Below are positions 48,770 to 60,300 of a stretch of 64,000 nt of DNA, in pieces; position 1 is the stretch's first letter; every line of letters starts with the position of its first letter. Where the stretch lies: assembly GCF_003576645.1 (NCBI RefSeq), contig NC_044919.1:32627848-32691847 (forward strand), written 5' to 3'. The notes under the pieces were generated by a model. The model was not told the origin of the DNA. It did no database searches and worked only from the letters and a program-made list of their open reading frames with translations. Origin of the DNA: Ipomoea triloba (lineage: Eukaryota; Streptophyta; Magnoliopsida; Solanales; Convolvulaceae). A program made the translations under genes and the position numbers.

Positions 48770-50478
48770 TTAGGCGATTGAACTAGTGCTAGCATCGTCA
48801 TTTTCATCAAAACATCTCTTCCACAACCAATGTTTCTTCCACACTCTTTCGTTCATCTCATCAATGGGGATCCCCTTGGTTTCGGGCAGCAAGAACACAA
48901 CAAACAGCCCCATAACCAAAACAAAGGAAGCAAACATGAAGAAGATGGCGGATTTCATGGTGCAAAGCATAGTAAGAAAAGCTTGTGCCACAATAAAAGT
49001 GAATATCATATTGGTGCTAACCGCAAAGAAAAATCCTGCTGTCCTAGTCTCCAGTGGATATATTTCACTGGCAATCAGCCACCCCAATGGACCCCAAGAC
49101 CAGGCGAAACCCATCACAAACACACAAATAAACACCAACACAATTACTGCTGCAAACTTTGGTATCATATTTGTAGCATTGAGATATGCTGCAAGAATTC
49201 CCCCTACCACACCCTGGGCTACAAACATTTGGATGGCACCTTCAATCAGTAACACTCTTCTCCCAAAATAATCAGAGCCCAAGATTGCCCCAACTGTGGA
49301 AAGTGAATTAACTAATCCAGTGATGACAGCAGACAACAGAGATGCATTCGCTCCTAACCCCATTGTTTGGAACAACACAGGAGCGTAGAACATGATAACG
49401 TTGATGCCGGTCAACTGCTGAAAAACCTGAAGAATGGTGCCACAGAAAAGTTGAGGCCAGCTAGAACGCTTCATTAGGTTTCTGAATGGGGTCTTGATCT
49501 TTTTAGCCATCTCAGTGGAACGTAAAATGTGCTCGTACTCTTTCTCAACGTTCTCCACGCCCCTTATCTTCTTCAGAGCTCGCAAACCCTCCTCATTCTT
49601 GCCTCTTTCGATCAGACTGGTAGGAGTCTCGACGATGATGAGAGAGCCCAAGCCTAGAAAAATGGAAGGAATTGCAGCTATACCGAGAGATACCCTCCAG
49701 CCATTGGAGCGTATAAATCTGGAAGATAAATAGTTGACCATATTGGCAAAGAAAATGCCTATTGTGATCAAGAATTGAAAGAGAACGTTGAGAAGTCCTC
49801 TTTTGTTTGCAGGAGCAATCTCCGATATGAATAGTGGCACTGCCTGCAAGAATAATGAAACAATGCATTAATTATATCGTAAAATTAAAAGGCAGATTAG
49901 ATAATAAATATTATAATAAATACCTGGTTGCCAAAACCGACACCAATGCCGAGAAAGAGGCGTCCGAAGATGAGCATCATAAGATTAACGGCTGTGGTGT
50001 TGAGGATAACTCCAATGATGAAAAAGATAGAAGCGAGTTGAATGGTTAGTTTCCTACCATAGCGCTTACAACAATGTGAAGCGAAGAAACTAGCGACAAC
50101 GGCAGCAAGGTAGAGTGAAGATGTGAAAAGCTGAAGCATCTGATTGTCATATTTGCAATAGTTATCTTCATGAATCATGTGTTTCTTCACGTACACCGCT
50201 GGAAAGAATTTTTCCAGAAATTCATCCATTGAAGTCACTCCACCTGCAACAAATTCAAAATAATTTGGTTAAACCAAGAACTAGAGGAATAGTTACATGA
50301 TAAATTAATATAATGGATGTGAATAAGCAGAGCATAGCCTACCAGAAATTCCAATATCATAGCCGAACATTAGACCTGCAAAGGCAGCTATGATGGAACA
50401 GACTATTACTTGTCCAGTGAGTTTTGCAGGGACGTCATCTTCATTACCCTTCTCTAAAGACATGATTTGGGCAACCAT
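48770..50478 (-). CDS. STP-type monosaccharide/H+ symporter
   Basis: Plasma-membrane hexose/proton symporter of the major facilitator superfamily (plant STP/sugar carrier clade), 509 residues with 12 predicted membrane helices. Minus-strand exons: 50478-50343, 50243-49924, 49843-48770; the introns fall within GISGGVTS and after GFGNQ, as in other STPs. Motifs: [23 protein letters not shown] (helix 1 and the luminal 'lid' region with conserved Cys in CKYDNQMLQLFTSSLY), KRYGRKLTI, GRLFLGIGVGFGNQAVPLFISEIAP, ETPTSLIERGK, QQLTGINVIMFYAPVLF (sugar binding), DYFGRRVLL, GFAWSWGPLGWLIASEIYPLETR and LLPETKGIPIDEM. The C-terminal cytosolic tail ends in an acidic/Ser stretch. All hallmark residues are present. 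Which hexoses it carries and where it is expressed cannot be read from sequence. Confidence 0.96.
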
Positions 50479-50609
50479 TGTTTACGAATTTGGAAGATTT
50501 GATCTTGTACGTTCGTCTTCTACCAAACTACAATCAATCAAGAATTGCTCAAGACTATATGGGAAGAGAGCTGTGGGTTGAGGATGATGGAATGGCGAAT
50601 AAGTATCCC

Positions 50610-50619
50610 TTTTTATAGG
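50610..50619 (-). promoter_or_regulatory. TATA box of the sugar-transporter gene
   Basis: On the minus strand CCTATAAAAAG lies about 130 bp upstream of the ATG at 50478. Confidence 0.55.
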
Positions 50620-51119
50620 TGTGTATTGCATCCATGTCCGTATAGAAGTAGAATATTTTTGAACCAAATCCAACTCAAATTGGGATTTTGGATAGTATGA
50701 ATTAGGATTAGGAAAAAATTCAAAACTTTCCTAGCTTAAATGAGATATAAGCATTAATCACTAATCAATCGTAATGCCCAATTCTTGTAGAACACCCAAT
50801 CCACAGCGCAAAGTGCATAACATTCTTGTAGGACACCCAATCCAAGTGCTCGAATTAAATATGTTTTAATCGTTAATTAGTTCATGTTTTTGGGTCTGTT
50901 TGGTTAACTAGGATTAGAAAATTTTCCTTCCAAAAGTATTAATGGGCTTTGGGTAAATGGGTTGCAGAGATGGGTAGGTTTGGCACAGAAATTTTAAAAT
51001 AAATGTAATTATATATTAGCCCAACATTTGTTATATTAAATTAGTTTTTTAATAATTTTCAATTTTGATTAGTTATTTTTATAGTCAAAATAACATTTGA
51101 TTTGAAACTATAACATTTA

Positions 51120-51163
51120 TATTTAAATTTTTTATATCGTGCATCGCACGGGTAAAATACTAG
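51120..51163 (+). mobile_element. Helitron 3' terminus
   Basis: The hairpin CGTGCATCGCACG (51139-51150) is followed by GGTAAAATACTAG with CTAG at 51160-51163 and then T, nearly the same as the end of the Helitron at 17154. The 5' end was not found; the AT-rich DNA from about 50985 may be its body. Confidence 0.65.
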
Positions 51164-51377
51164 TACTATTGTATAGTACTTTCATATATGAAGGGAGGCA
51201 TTTTATAGTGTTGGTAAGTGTACTTAAAATTTAAATTATTTTAAAAAAAATGTATGATTTTCTTTTCTTCTTATAGTGTTGTTAAATTTTTACAGATACA
51301 ACTTGGATTGATTTTTAGTTTTTCTCCCCAAAACATATTTTTATTTAACCTAAATCTTATATATATATATATAATAC

Positions 51378-51842
51378 CTAGTTGTATATATATATAATAC
51401 CTAGTTGACAACGATTTTCATAATGACACCTCATGTACTCAGCATAACTTGGTGATACATACAATCGCTGCAATCTAGGGATGAGAGGCAAGTAATGCAA
51501 CCTTTTCTTAGGAACTTCTTTCCCACGAGCACAAGTAGGCGATCGTGGTTTAAACTGAGACTCGTTACAAAACTTACAATGTCTCTCATTGATACCAGAC
51601 TTATAGTATAACATACAACTATTAACACAACAATAAATCTTTTCATGATCAAGCCCAAGCTTTGAAATCAATTTCTCTGAATCATAATAACTAAATGGTA
51701 CTTGATTATTTTGACCCATTATATGTTTATTGTAGTCAAATATTTGATCGATTGTTAGCTGTGGAATGTTAAAAGTTGCCTTTATATTCATCACCTTCAA
51801 TGCATATGACAACTCTGCTTCATCAACACAACTAAGTGACAA
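51378..51842 (-). pseudogene. CACTA (En/Spm) tnp2 transposase fragment
   Basis: 154 open codons match the N-terminal part of plant tnp2-type transposases: YYDSEKLISKLGLDHEKIYC, then CVNSCMLYYKSG, CKFCNESQFKPRS (Cys pairs) and KKRLHYLPLIPRLQRLYVSP. This is only a small part of a transposase normally several hundred residues long. The fragment stops at the (TA)n tract at 51360-51397, where the rest of the element is lost. It is not expected to be active. The reading on this strand points away from the terminal repeats at 52300-52575, as in a CACTA element. Confidence 0.8.
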
Positions 51843-52575
51843 AGGTTGTCTAGCCGTGTTTAATAAATCAACTCGTATACAACTCTGTTCTATTCTTGCA
51901 TTTACTACATTGACACCTAATTGTATTTGTCAACTCTATACAAGAAGTGTACATGCATAATTAATAAATTGCTCAACACCAATTAAAAACTCATCAGTGA
52001 TTCCCCTCTTTCCATGTAGCAATCGATTATGCATCAATTTTCGATGTTCTGGTATACTTTCCATATACGTACACCTAGTATTAAATAACAAATATTTCAA
52101 AATCACACAAATTATTTTATACACACACACACATATAACCCAATTAAAATATATATATAACCATGATACAAGATATATAATAGCATTGCAAGAGTATATA
52201 TATCCATTTTAAAAAATTACATACCTTAATGAAGAAGCAAATTTGAAACAAGAGAAGAGAGTAGTAAGAGAAGAAAGTTGGGAAAAGGTGAGCTAAAATA
52301 CGCAAGACATATCTGAAATACTGTCATTTCCGTCCAACTTCTAAGTTGGATGGAAATTAAAATACCTTCTATTATTTACTTTTCACCTACCGGTTATTTC
52401 AAATTTACCGACCAACACTAAATGTTGGACGGAATTTTCATCCAATTTTCATGTTGGACGAAAATTTTGTCTAACTTTCCGTCCACATAACTTTGACAGT
52501 GTAAAGTTGGCATTTTTATTAAAATACCGACCAACATTAATGTTGGACTGAAAACGCGAGATTTTCAGTAATGTG
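51843..52575 (-). mobile_element. CACTA-like terminal region with subterminal repeats
   Basis: Between 52330 and 52575 the motif ACCGACCAACATTAATGTTGG and variants (CCGTCCAACTTCTAAGTTGG, TCCAATTTTCATGTTGGACG) recur. These are short palindromic subterminal repeats of the CACTA type. The probable terminus, read on the minus strand, is CACATTACTGAAAATC at about 52575, close to the usual CACTACTGAAAA. No second terminus was found. Confidence 0.6.
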
Positions 52576-55039
52576 TCCGATCAACTTTGTTGAGATTGCC
52601 TCAAAATTTCAATCTTAATGCCATGGACTAGGGTTCACTCTGCACTGTGGACCTTGGTTCATATGTATGTACTTGTTAGGAATATAGCGGAATAATGCGG
52701 AAGCGAATAATCGAAAATTGAGAATTATAGAAGTTGAATAATAGGGAAATAATAGAAATAGCAAATGAATTAACTAAATGGGAAATATAATAAATATGTA
52801 TATTTAATCTCTAAAGATAATAAAATAATAAAATATATATATGTATGTTGAGTACGTGAGAAAGGAATAAGAAGAATGAATTCACAATTTGATATTGAAT
52901 TGATGATTGAGTGCAAATTACAAATGAAATGAATTAGACTATTTATACACACCAAAAGAGACAAAAACGGCAAGCATGAGGTGGAGAGATGAAGACGTTA
53001 AGTTGTGTAAGAATGTGTACATGCGCTCGTCAAAACCGGAGAAATGGTCTGCACACATTTGAGCCACACATTATCTCAACAATTTTGTGTTGTGACTTTT
53101 TGTGTCTTGCTTATAAAATTTTGTATCTTATAAATATGAATTTATATCTCGTCGTTTTAGTCCAGAATTCGTAATGCTATGCGAACTTTGGTCCATGATA
53201 TAAATTGTCTCACAATTTTACCCCCTATTTAAACTAGTCAAATTGCTAATACTAAAAAAAATACTTCGTATCAATAAATTTCAAACAATTAATTAAATAA
53301 TATAGTTGTATTTAATTATGTGTATATATGTCAGGGTCATATCAAACTTTCATTCATGTATTTTATTCTTGATTTCTTGCCAACTTCTTTTTTTATATAT
53401 AAATAAAAAATTGAATTAGAGGGAGCCACTCATCGACAATGTAACACAAATAATTAATGATTAATAATTAACAATTAATCTCATATATACTAATGATGAT
53501 GTGAAGGCCAGATAGCTTGTATGGATTACTAAAAACAACATTTTCCTTCCTCAGACGTGTGCAATTGGCCTTCAACCCCAAAATACGATCACGACGCGTT
53601 TATCTTGGGACCGACACCGTATTATTCACTCGTCACCCACATGTTTTGTTAGGGGCCAACCGCCCAACTGCCTTAATTCTCTATCTTTTCAAGCGTTTTT
53701 TTTTCTTCTTCTTCTTCTTCTTCAATGTGGATTATGTTTTCGATTTTAATTTTTAAACAGACAAAAAGTAATATTAACCCCATAAAATGGAAATTATTAA
53801 TAATATGAAAAATTGCATTAAATTACCTTGAAAGAGGTTGGCTGGTGGATAAAACATATATAATTTTTATATTTAAAACTTACGAGATTAATTCTTAATA
53901 ATACCTTTTTTTGGTTAAGTTTGTCACACCGTACCATACTTTTTAAATTTTAAAAATATTATATTAAATGAATGAACTTTTCTAATAAAATTCTGTATAG
54001 TCTACCACTTTGCCTACATTTAAGCGAGAGAGAGAGAAATTTAAAAACGAAAAAGAAAAACAGTACGTAAAGCTTATCTTGGTCGCTGGCGGGCGGCGAC
54101 TTGGGCCTTTGGAGCTTGACTTGCATTGTGGGATCAATAGTGGGCCCTTGTGAACTTATGCCTGCATGCATGCATTAATGGATTTATTTTTTTGAATTTT
54201 TATTAGAGTTCTACTAAATGGACTCTATTTTTTCCTCTATCACTTTTAGTCTCTAATGTGACAAGATATAATAAGTTATCTTCATTCTATGGATCACAAG
54301 AAAGTAACAACATCAAATTTTGGTGTAAGAAAGTAAAAATAGGAAGTATAATTTGGGATTTTACTGACATTCGCCTAACAATCTTCAGCCATTGGGTACT
54401 AGACATAACGCATTTATCGGCTCCATTGTATACCATTATTTTTGTTTTTTAAAAAAAAAAACTCAGTAACTTACAAATTAAAGTTAAGGAAAAGCCATAA
54501 TATATGCATTACAAAGCTCTTGGTCACATCATGCCAATAGCATTTGCAAAGACGAGGGGTTTGATGTCCTATATCGTGCTTCTTGATGGATGCATGTGCT
54601 CTTGTATGTATACTACTATTAATTTTAATTTAACATCACTTATTTTTCCTCCATTATAATGAGGAATTAAATTACTTTTTATAAAAATTGCTATTAATAC
54701 ACCGTTAGATCCGCAGGTTAATCATCGCGTACAAACAATCTTAAAGCTGATATACGTTGAAGTCTTGAACTATACATTCAATGTAACCTCAACAATTATA
54801 ATTGTACTTTAATATTGAGATGGTATGTGTTATCAATTGGACACAAATTTCAACCACAACAAACTCTTTTACTTATTAATACTGTGTTACGTAGGGAAAT
54901 TATTAAAGTTTGGACAAACTTATAGTATAATACCAATTGGTCCACGTGTAAAGAAACACATCACATGCTTTCAAGATTCTCAATGTTAATGTTGTGGGTT
55001 AATTGAGATCCAAAATTCTCTACTAAATTTTTTTCCCAA
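52576..55039. other. Intergenic, no gene
   Basis: AT-rich, with TTC repeats (53703-53723) and T-rich tracts. No coding potential supported. Confidence 0.35.
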
Positions 55040-55345
55040 TATCAAAGTTTCCCATGCGGTTACGCACCTTAAATATTACAATGACGTATCTTAAATATAC
55101 AAATAATGTACATTAAATACAGAAACAAAACACCTTAAAAACACAAACCATATGTACCTAAAGCTTTAAGCCGACGCATTTTAAGTACCTAAACCATACA
55201 CCTTAAAAACACAAACCACGCACCTAAAGTTTTAAAATGGTGCACCTTAAGTTTCAACAACTCACTCACCCTTAAGAAGAAAAAAAGCGTACCTTAAAGA
55301 AGGAAAACTACGCATCTTAAGAAGAAAAATCACGCACCTAAAACA
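55040..55345 (+). repeat. Repeat with GCACCTTAA motifs, related to 9926-10160
   Basis: Starts CCCATGCGGTTACGCACC and continues with loosely repeated CACCTTAAAAACACAAACCA-type motifs (at least seven). The same motif order is present near 10 kb. Confidence 0.5.
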
Positions 55346-56074
55346 ATTAATCCCTCTGTCCCATTTTATCTGTCATACTTACTATTCATTGGTCAAACCA
55401 ACTCTTTCTTCATGTTTATTTTCTTTAATTTTTTTTTACTTATTTTTAAATTTGATTTTTTTTTGTTTAAGTACTTTTAATGTAGTTTCTAAATATATAA
55501 ATTTTGTATATTAATATTAAATTTAATATTATGAAAAATTGAATTAAAAATAACTTCAACCAAACCTCGTTAACCGAACTAGACATATAAAATGGGACGG
55601 AGCGAGTATATATTAATACTTAGGTGATCTCAATGTCACCCTACTAATCCTAAATCACAGGATCACATGCTTAAAACCACTGCAGAGATAATTAAATCAC
55701 GAATCATGCAATCACCCCACTAATTAAGCTCTACTCTTTATGCGCTCACAATGGACTTTGGACTAATTATTTTTACTGGGAATCATGCGGTGTCTCATTC
55801 CCACCTTTGGTAACAAACAAAATAACGCATTTCAATCTCGAAAAGAGTGATAAAGTGGATGAAACATGATTCTTGTATTTAAAGGTTACAAGTTTGATTA
55901 TTGTCAATACTATCTTGTTGAGCTCGTGAACACTCTTTTAATCAATCTCATCACATGGGATCTTTCTAATGCAGTTTATCTCTCTTATGTACTTGCGAGT
56001 GCATTAGTATTCCATTTACCAATTACTTTAGGCTATTGCTATATTAGTACTAAATTCATTGATTATCAATCATG
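55346..56074. other. Spacer without recognised features
   Basis: No gene or bounded repeat. Much of it is AT-rich. Confidence 0.3.
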
Positions 56075-56460
56075 TAATACCCAATTTAGTCATTGACTAT
56101 AGTGGTTTTCTTGATTTAGTTCTAAATGACTTTTTATGCTTAATTAGGTTTTCAACATCAATGGTTTTATCCAATTGAGTTCTCGGCCATTAGAATCAAA
56201 GACTAAATTGATAAAAACTACTATAGTCGATGACTAAATTGGGTAAAACTACGATAATCGAAGACTAACTTGGATAAATTACTATAGTCGATGACTGAAT
56301 TAAGTATTAATAGATGTGAAATTACCAAACTGTCTTAATAGTGGACTCAATTAGATAAAACCATCAAAGTCGATGATCTAATTAAACACAAAAAAAGTTA
56401 TTTAAAATAAATTAAAAATGACTATAATCGAAGATTAAATTAGATATTAACTGATTATCA
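56075..56460. repeat. Array of short ATAGTCGATGACTAAATT-type repeats
   Basis: About eight degenerate units of the form GACTATAGT...GATGACTAAATTGG(A/G)TAAAA, in both orientations (inverted units around 56080-56180). Confidence 0.6.
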
Positions 56461-57345
56461 ATTCACTAAAAGTAAAATCATATATAAAACAATACAAAAA
56501 CTTATTAAAAACAATATTTCTTTCCATCTGCAATGGAAAACAATATTAGGTCCAAGCTCATATTTTGTTTTCCTCATATTTGAAGAATTAGTTTTCCAAT
56601 AGAAAATAATTTTCATGAACCAAACACAGAAAACATGTTTTTCCTCGGATTTTAAGAAAACATCTTCATTGAAAGTGCTTTTCTTGCCAACCAAACATGC
56701 CCTAAAAATAAAATTATATATAAAACAATACAAAAATTTATTAAAAACAATATAAAAAAACACTTTGTCATTTTCCTATTAAAACAAATCTAGATCCAAT
56801 TATAGACATAAGATTCAAGAGAAGTCATAACTGGTTCTTGTGTTGATGAGAGATGGAGTGAAATTAAAGAGGTAAAAGCCAAACTCAAGCTCAGCTAAGC
56901 TCATGGCTGTGAGTTAACACCGATCGTCTGTACTTTTACACTCACGCGTCTAAGCATTCGCAGCCATCCTGTAACGTTTACCCATTGCTGATTTGCTGTA
57001 CTCGTCTTCTTCCCAGGCCCCACCGCCCACCCTTTCTCAAATACCTCACCGCCTCTTCACTTTCATCCCTTCCGTTTTCCGGCGATTCTGTAAAAACCCC
57101 ACCCAAAGTTCTCTCCTTTCTTCATTTTTCTTTTCCACTTCTTTGGTATGGAGTCTGCAATGGCGGCGGGGACGACCGTCTGGTCAGGTCAGCGGTCATA
57201 TCGCTTCAATCGGATTTAGCAGCGGAGCGGAGCAGAGAGCAATAGCAATAGTTTCTGTTGCAATTCCCCCCTTTTTTTTCCAAAAAGTTTTCTTCTTTTT
57301 TGGATTTTAGTTGATTGGATTCCTGGAATAATAATCATCTGTACA
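56461..57345. other. PUB13 upstream region and 5' UTR
   Basis: A direct repeat (AAAATCATATATAAAACAATACAAAAA...) lies at about 56472 and 56708. From about 56900 the sequence becomes GC-richer and is probably promoter and 5' leader of PUB13. Short open frames in the leader (56985-57310) show no family match. Confidence 0.4.
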
Positions 57346-60300
57346 ATGGAGGATGAGAAAGAAGCTATAGCGAGGCAGCTTATTGAGCTGGCAAACGAAA
57401 TATCGGCAATTTCTGACTTCAGGTCCACGGTGAAGAAGCAGTACTGCAACCTTGCGAGGCGGCTGAAGCTGTTGACTCCATTATTTGAAGAGATTCGCGA
57501 TAGCAAAGAGCCCCTCCCTGAAGCCTCCTTGAAAGCCCTGCTCTCTTTGAAGGCTGCTCTCGAATCAGCTAAGGATTTGCTCAAATTTGGCGGGGAAGGC
57601 AGCAAGATTTTCCTGGTGAGATGTCTACTTTGATTTTTCTCTCTTCATATTTAAGAAATTTGTAGGATTCATTATATTATCATTACTGGTTTAATTGTTT
57701 TAGTTCGATGCAGTTTCTTTGAGACTGTAACTTTGATTTCTTTTGCTCGATCACAAATTGGAGATTAAATAGATAAAACTGGGAAGGCTGCAATCTTTGT
57801 TTAGGTTAAATGTTATTTGATTCCTTATATGATGATCAAAAGAGCCTATGAAACTGTATTTTTCGTTTTCTGAAGCTTAGCTTACAATGATATGGAAAAT
57901 ATGTTTCGTTTTCAAAATGGTTCCAGATTGCATCTGGAAGGGAATTTCTTTTAAATAATGAAATGGGAATCACAAGATATGGGATTTGTAAATATGTGGA
58001 AGTTTAAGGAGGATAGAATTGGGAGATGAGTGAAAAAGCAAACAGTCTAAAAGTTTATAACATCTTCTGCTTTTTGGAGATCTGTTATGTATCTATCAAT
58101 TATGGAAGTTGTTACAGCTAAGATCTTTGAGGTTACAACTTTGTTACATTGCTAAAGTGCTGCTGTTTAGTTTGGCTGGCAGAAACTGGCTTGTTTTCTT
58201 TTTCCATAAAAAGAGTAAATTGGCCTTGTGTGTAATTTCCATTAACCTCAAGTGGCTTCATTACCCTTATTCTAACTTCTGTTGATTGAGCTTGACAGTC
58301 TTAAGTAATTTCTCTTACATTCCATCTTTAGGTAGATGTTTTCTTGCCTTGTAGTTGTTTGTATATAGCATTTTCATAAGTTCTGAAAATTGCTTCAGTT
58401 TGGTAGTGTCGATCTATGAAATGACCTGTCCATTTCTATTGGGTCTGTTGCAAACTAGAAAAAGAAAAGATTTTATGTAATAGTTTGGAGTTGCATACTT
58501 GCATGCAGTCTGGATTATACTATGTGGTGCTGATTATTCTTCCTTTGATAATTAATTACCACAAAAGTCACAGTTTTGGATAAAGTAACTGTGTAATGTT
58601 TGTCAGTCACAAGTAGAAGCAATTGATTAGCATAGTATTAGTCGTTATGCATTCAATGCAATCTGGTTCTAATGCATTGTAAGAAATGGCAAGAAGTATA
58701 GATTCCAAATATATTGTCGTGCAGTAAGGCATTTCCTTTTTGTTGGAGCTCTTCTAGCTTTCCCTCATCACGACTTGACTCTAGCTGTTCTTAGTAAATG
58801 CTGGCGATACTGCTCTGTAAGAACTCGGATTCAACTGAATATCTGCTTGGTTAACTTCTAAGCTCAACTTTCAGCTCTTCAATGGCCTATATTGATAATT
58901 AACCCGAATCTTCTTTCAATGTTGGGCTTTGTATAAGACGTGGTGATAAGTGCACACAGAGTGATTGATGCATAATGGGAAATTGAGAAGAATAAAATGG
59001 TAAATTCTTTAAGGGAATTTGGTTTTTAAATTGCAAGCATGAATGAGATCTCATGGCAAAATGCCAAAATTGCATGTTGGACAGAATGTCTCTGCCATTG
59101 ACAAGTAGAAGTGCATGTTTTCATATTGTAAAATTTATCATGTTTTCCTATCTATTTTGATTTATATTTCTAATGGATTGTTAAAATCTTATAGCTAGAA
59201 TGGCATTTGTGCTTGTATGTTTATTTCTTATGTCATTTTATGAGTATAGAAGTATTAACTTTTTTCTTTTCTTTTTTTTTTTTTTTTTTTTTTTTATTTT
59301 TAATTTNNNNNNNNNNNNNNNNNNNNNNNNNNNNNNNNNNNNNNNNNNNNNNNNNNNNNNNNNNNNNNNNNNNNNNNNNNNNNNNNNNNNNNNNNNNNNN
59401 NNNNNNNNNNNNNNNNNNNNNNNNNNNNNNNNNNNNNNNNNNNNNNNNNNNNNNNNNNNNNNNNNNNNNNNNNNNNNNNNNNNNNNNNNNNNNNNNNNNN
59501 NNNNNNNNNNNNNNNNNNNNNNNNNNNNNNNNNNNNNNNNNNNNNNNNNNNNNNNNNNNNNNNNNNNNNNNNNNNNNNNNNNNNNNNNNNNNNNNNNNNN
59601 NNNNNNNNNNNNNNNNNNNNNNNNNNNNNNNNNNNNNNNNNNNNNNNNNNNNNNNNNNNNNNNNNNNNNNNNNNNNNNNNNNNNNNNNNNNNNNNNNNNN
59701 NNNNNNNNNNNNNNNNNNNNNNNNNNNNNNNNNNNNNNNNNNNNNNNNNNNNNNNNNNNNNNNNNNNNNNNNNNNNNNNNNNNNNNNNNNNNNNNNNNNN
59801 NNNNNNNNNNNNNNNNNNNNNNNNNNNNNNNNNNNNNNNNNNNNNNNNNNNNNNNNNNNNNNNNNNNNNNNNNNNNNNNNNNNNNNNNNNNNNNNNNNNN
59901 NNNNNNNNNNNNNNNNNNNNNNNNNNNNNNNNNNNNNNNNNNNNNNNNNNNNNNNNNNNNNNNNNNNNNNNNNNNNNNNNNNNNNNNNNNNNNNNNNNNN
60001 NNNNNNNNNNNNNNNNNNNNNNNNNNNNNNNNNNNNNNNNNNNNNNNNNNNNNNNNNNNNNNNNNNNNNNNNNNNNNNNNNNNNNNNNNNNNNNNNNNNN
60101 NNNNNTTTTTTTTTTTTTTTTTTTTTTTTAATTTTAAATTTGCAGGTGTTAGAAAGGGATCAAATCACAAATCAATTTCAAGAAGTGACCAATCAGCTGG
60201 AACAAGCTTTGGGTGAAATTTCATATGAAAATCTTGACATATCCGACGAAGTTAAAGAACAGGTTGGTATCAGTTCTAGGTTTGGTCTTTTTGTTTTTGG

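Noticed and set aside
52600..53215. GTGGACCTTGGTTC and TTGGTCCATG sequences considered as another MULE-family member
   Set aside because: The ends do not match the GGCAAATTATGC...GCATAACAAC termini and no 9-bp duplication was found.
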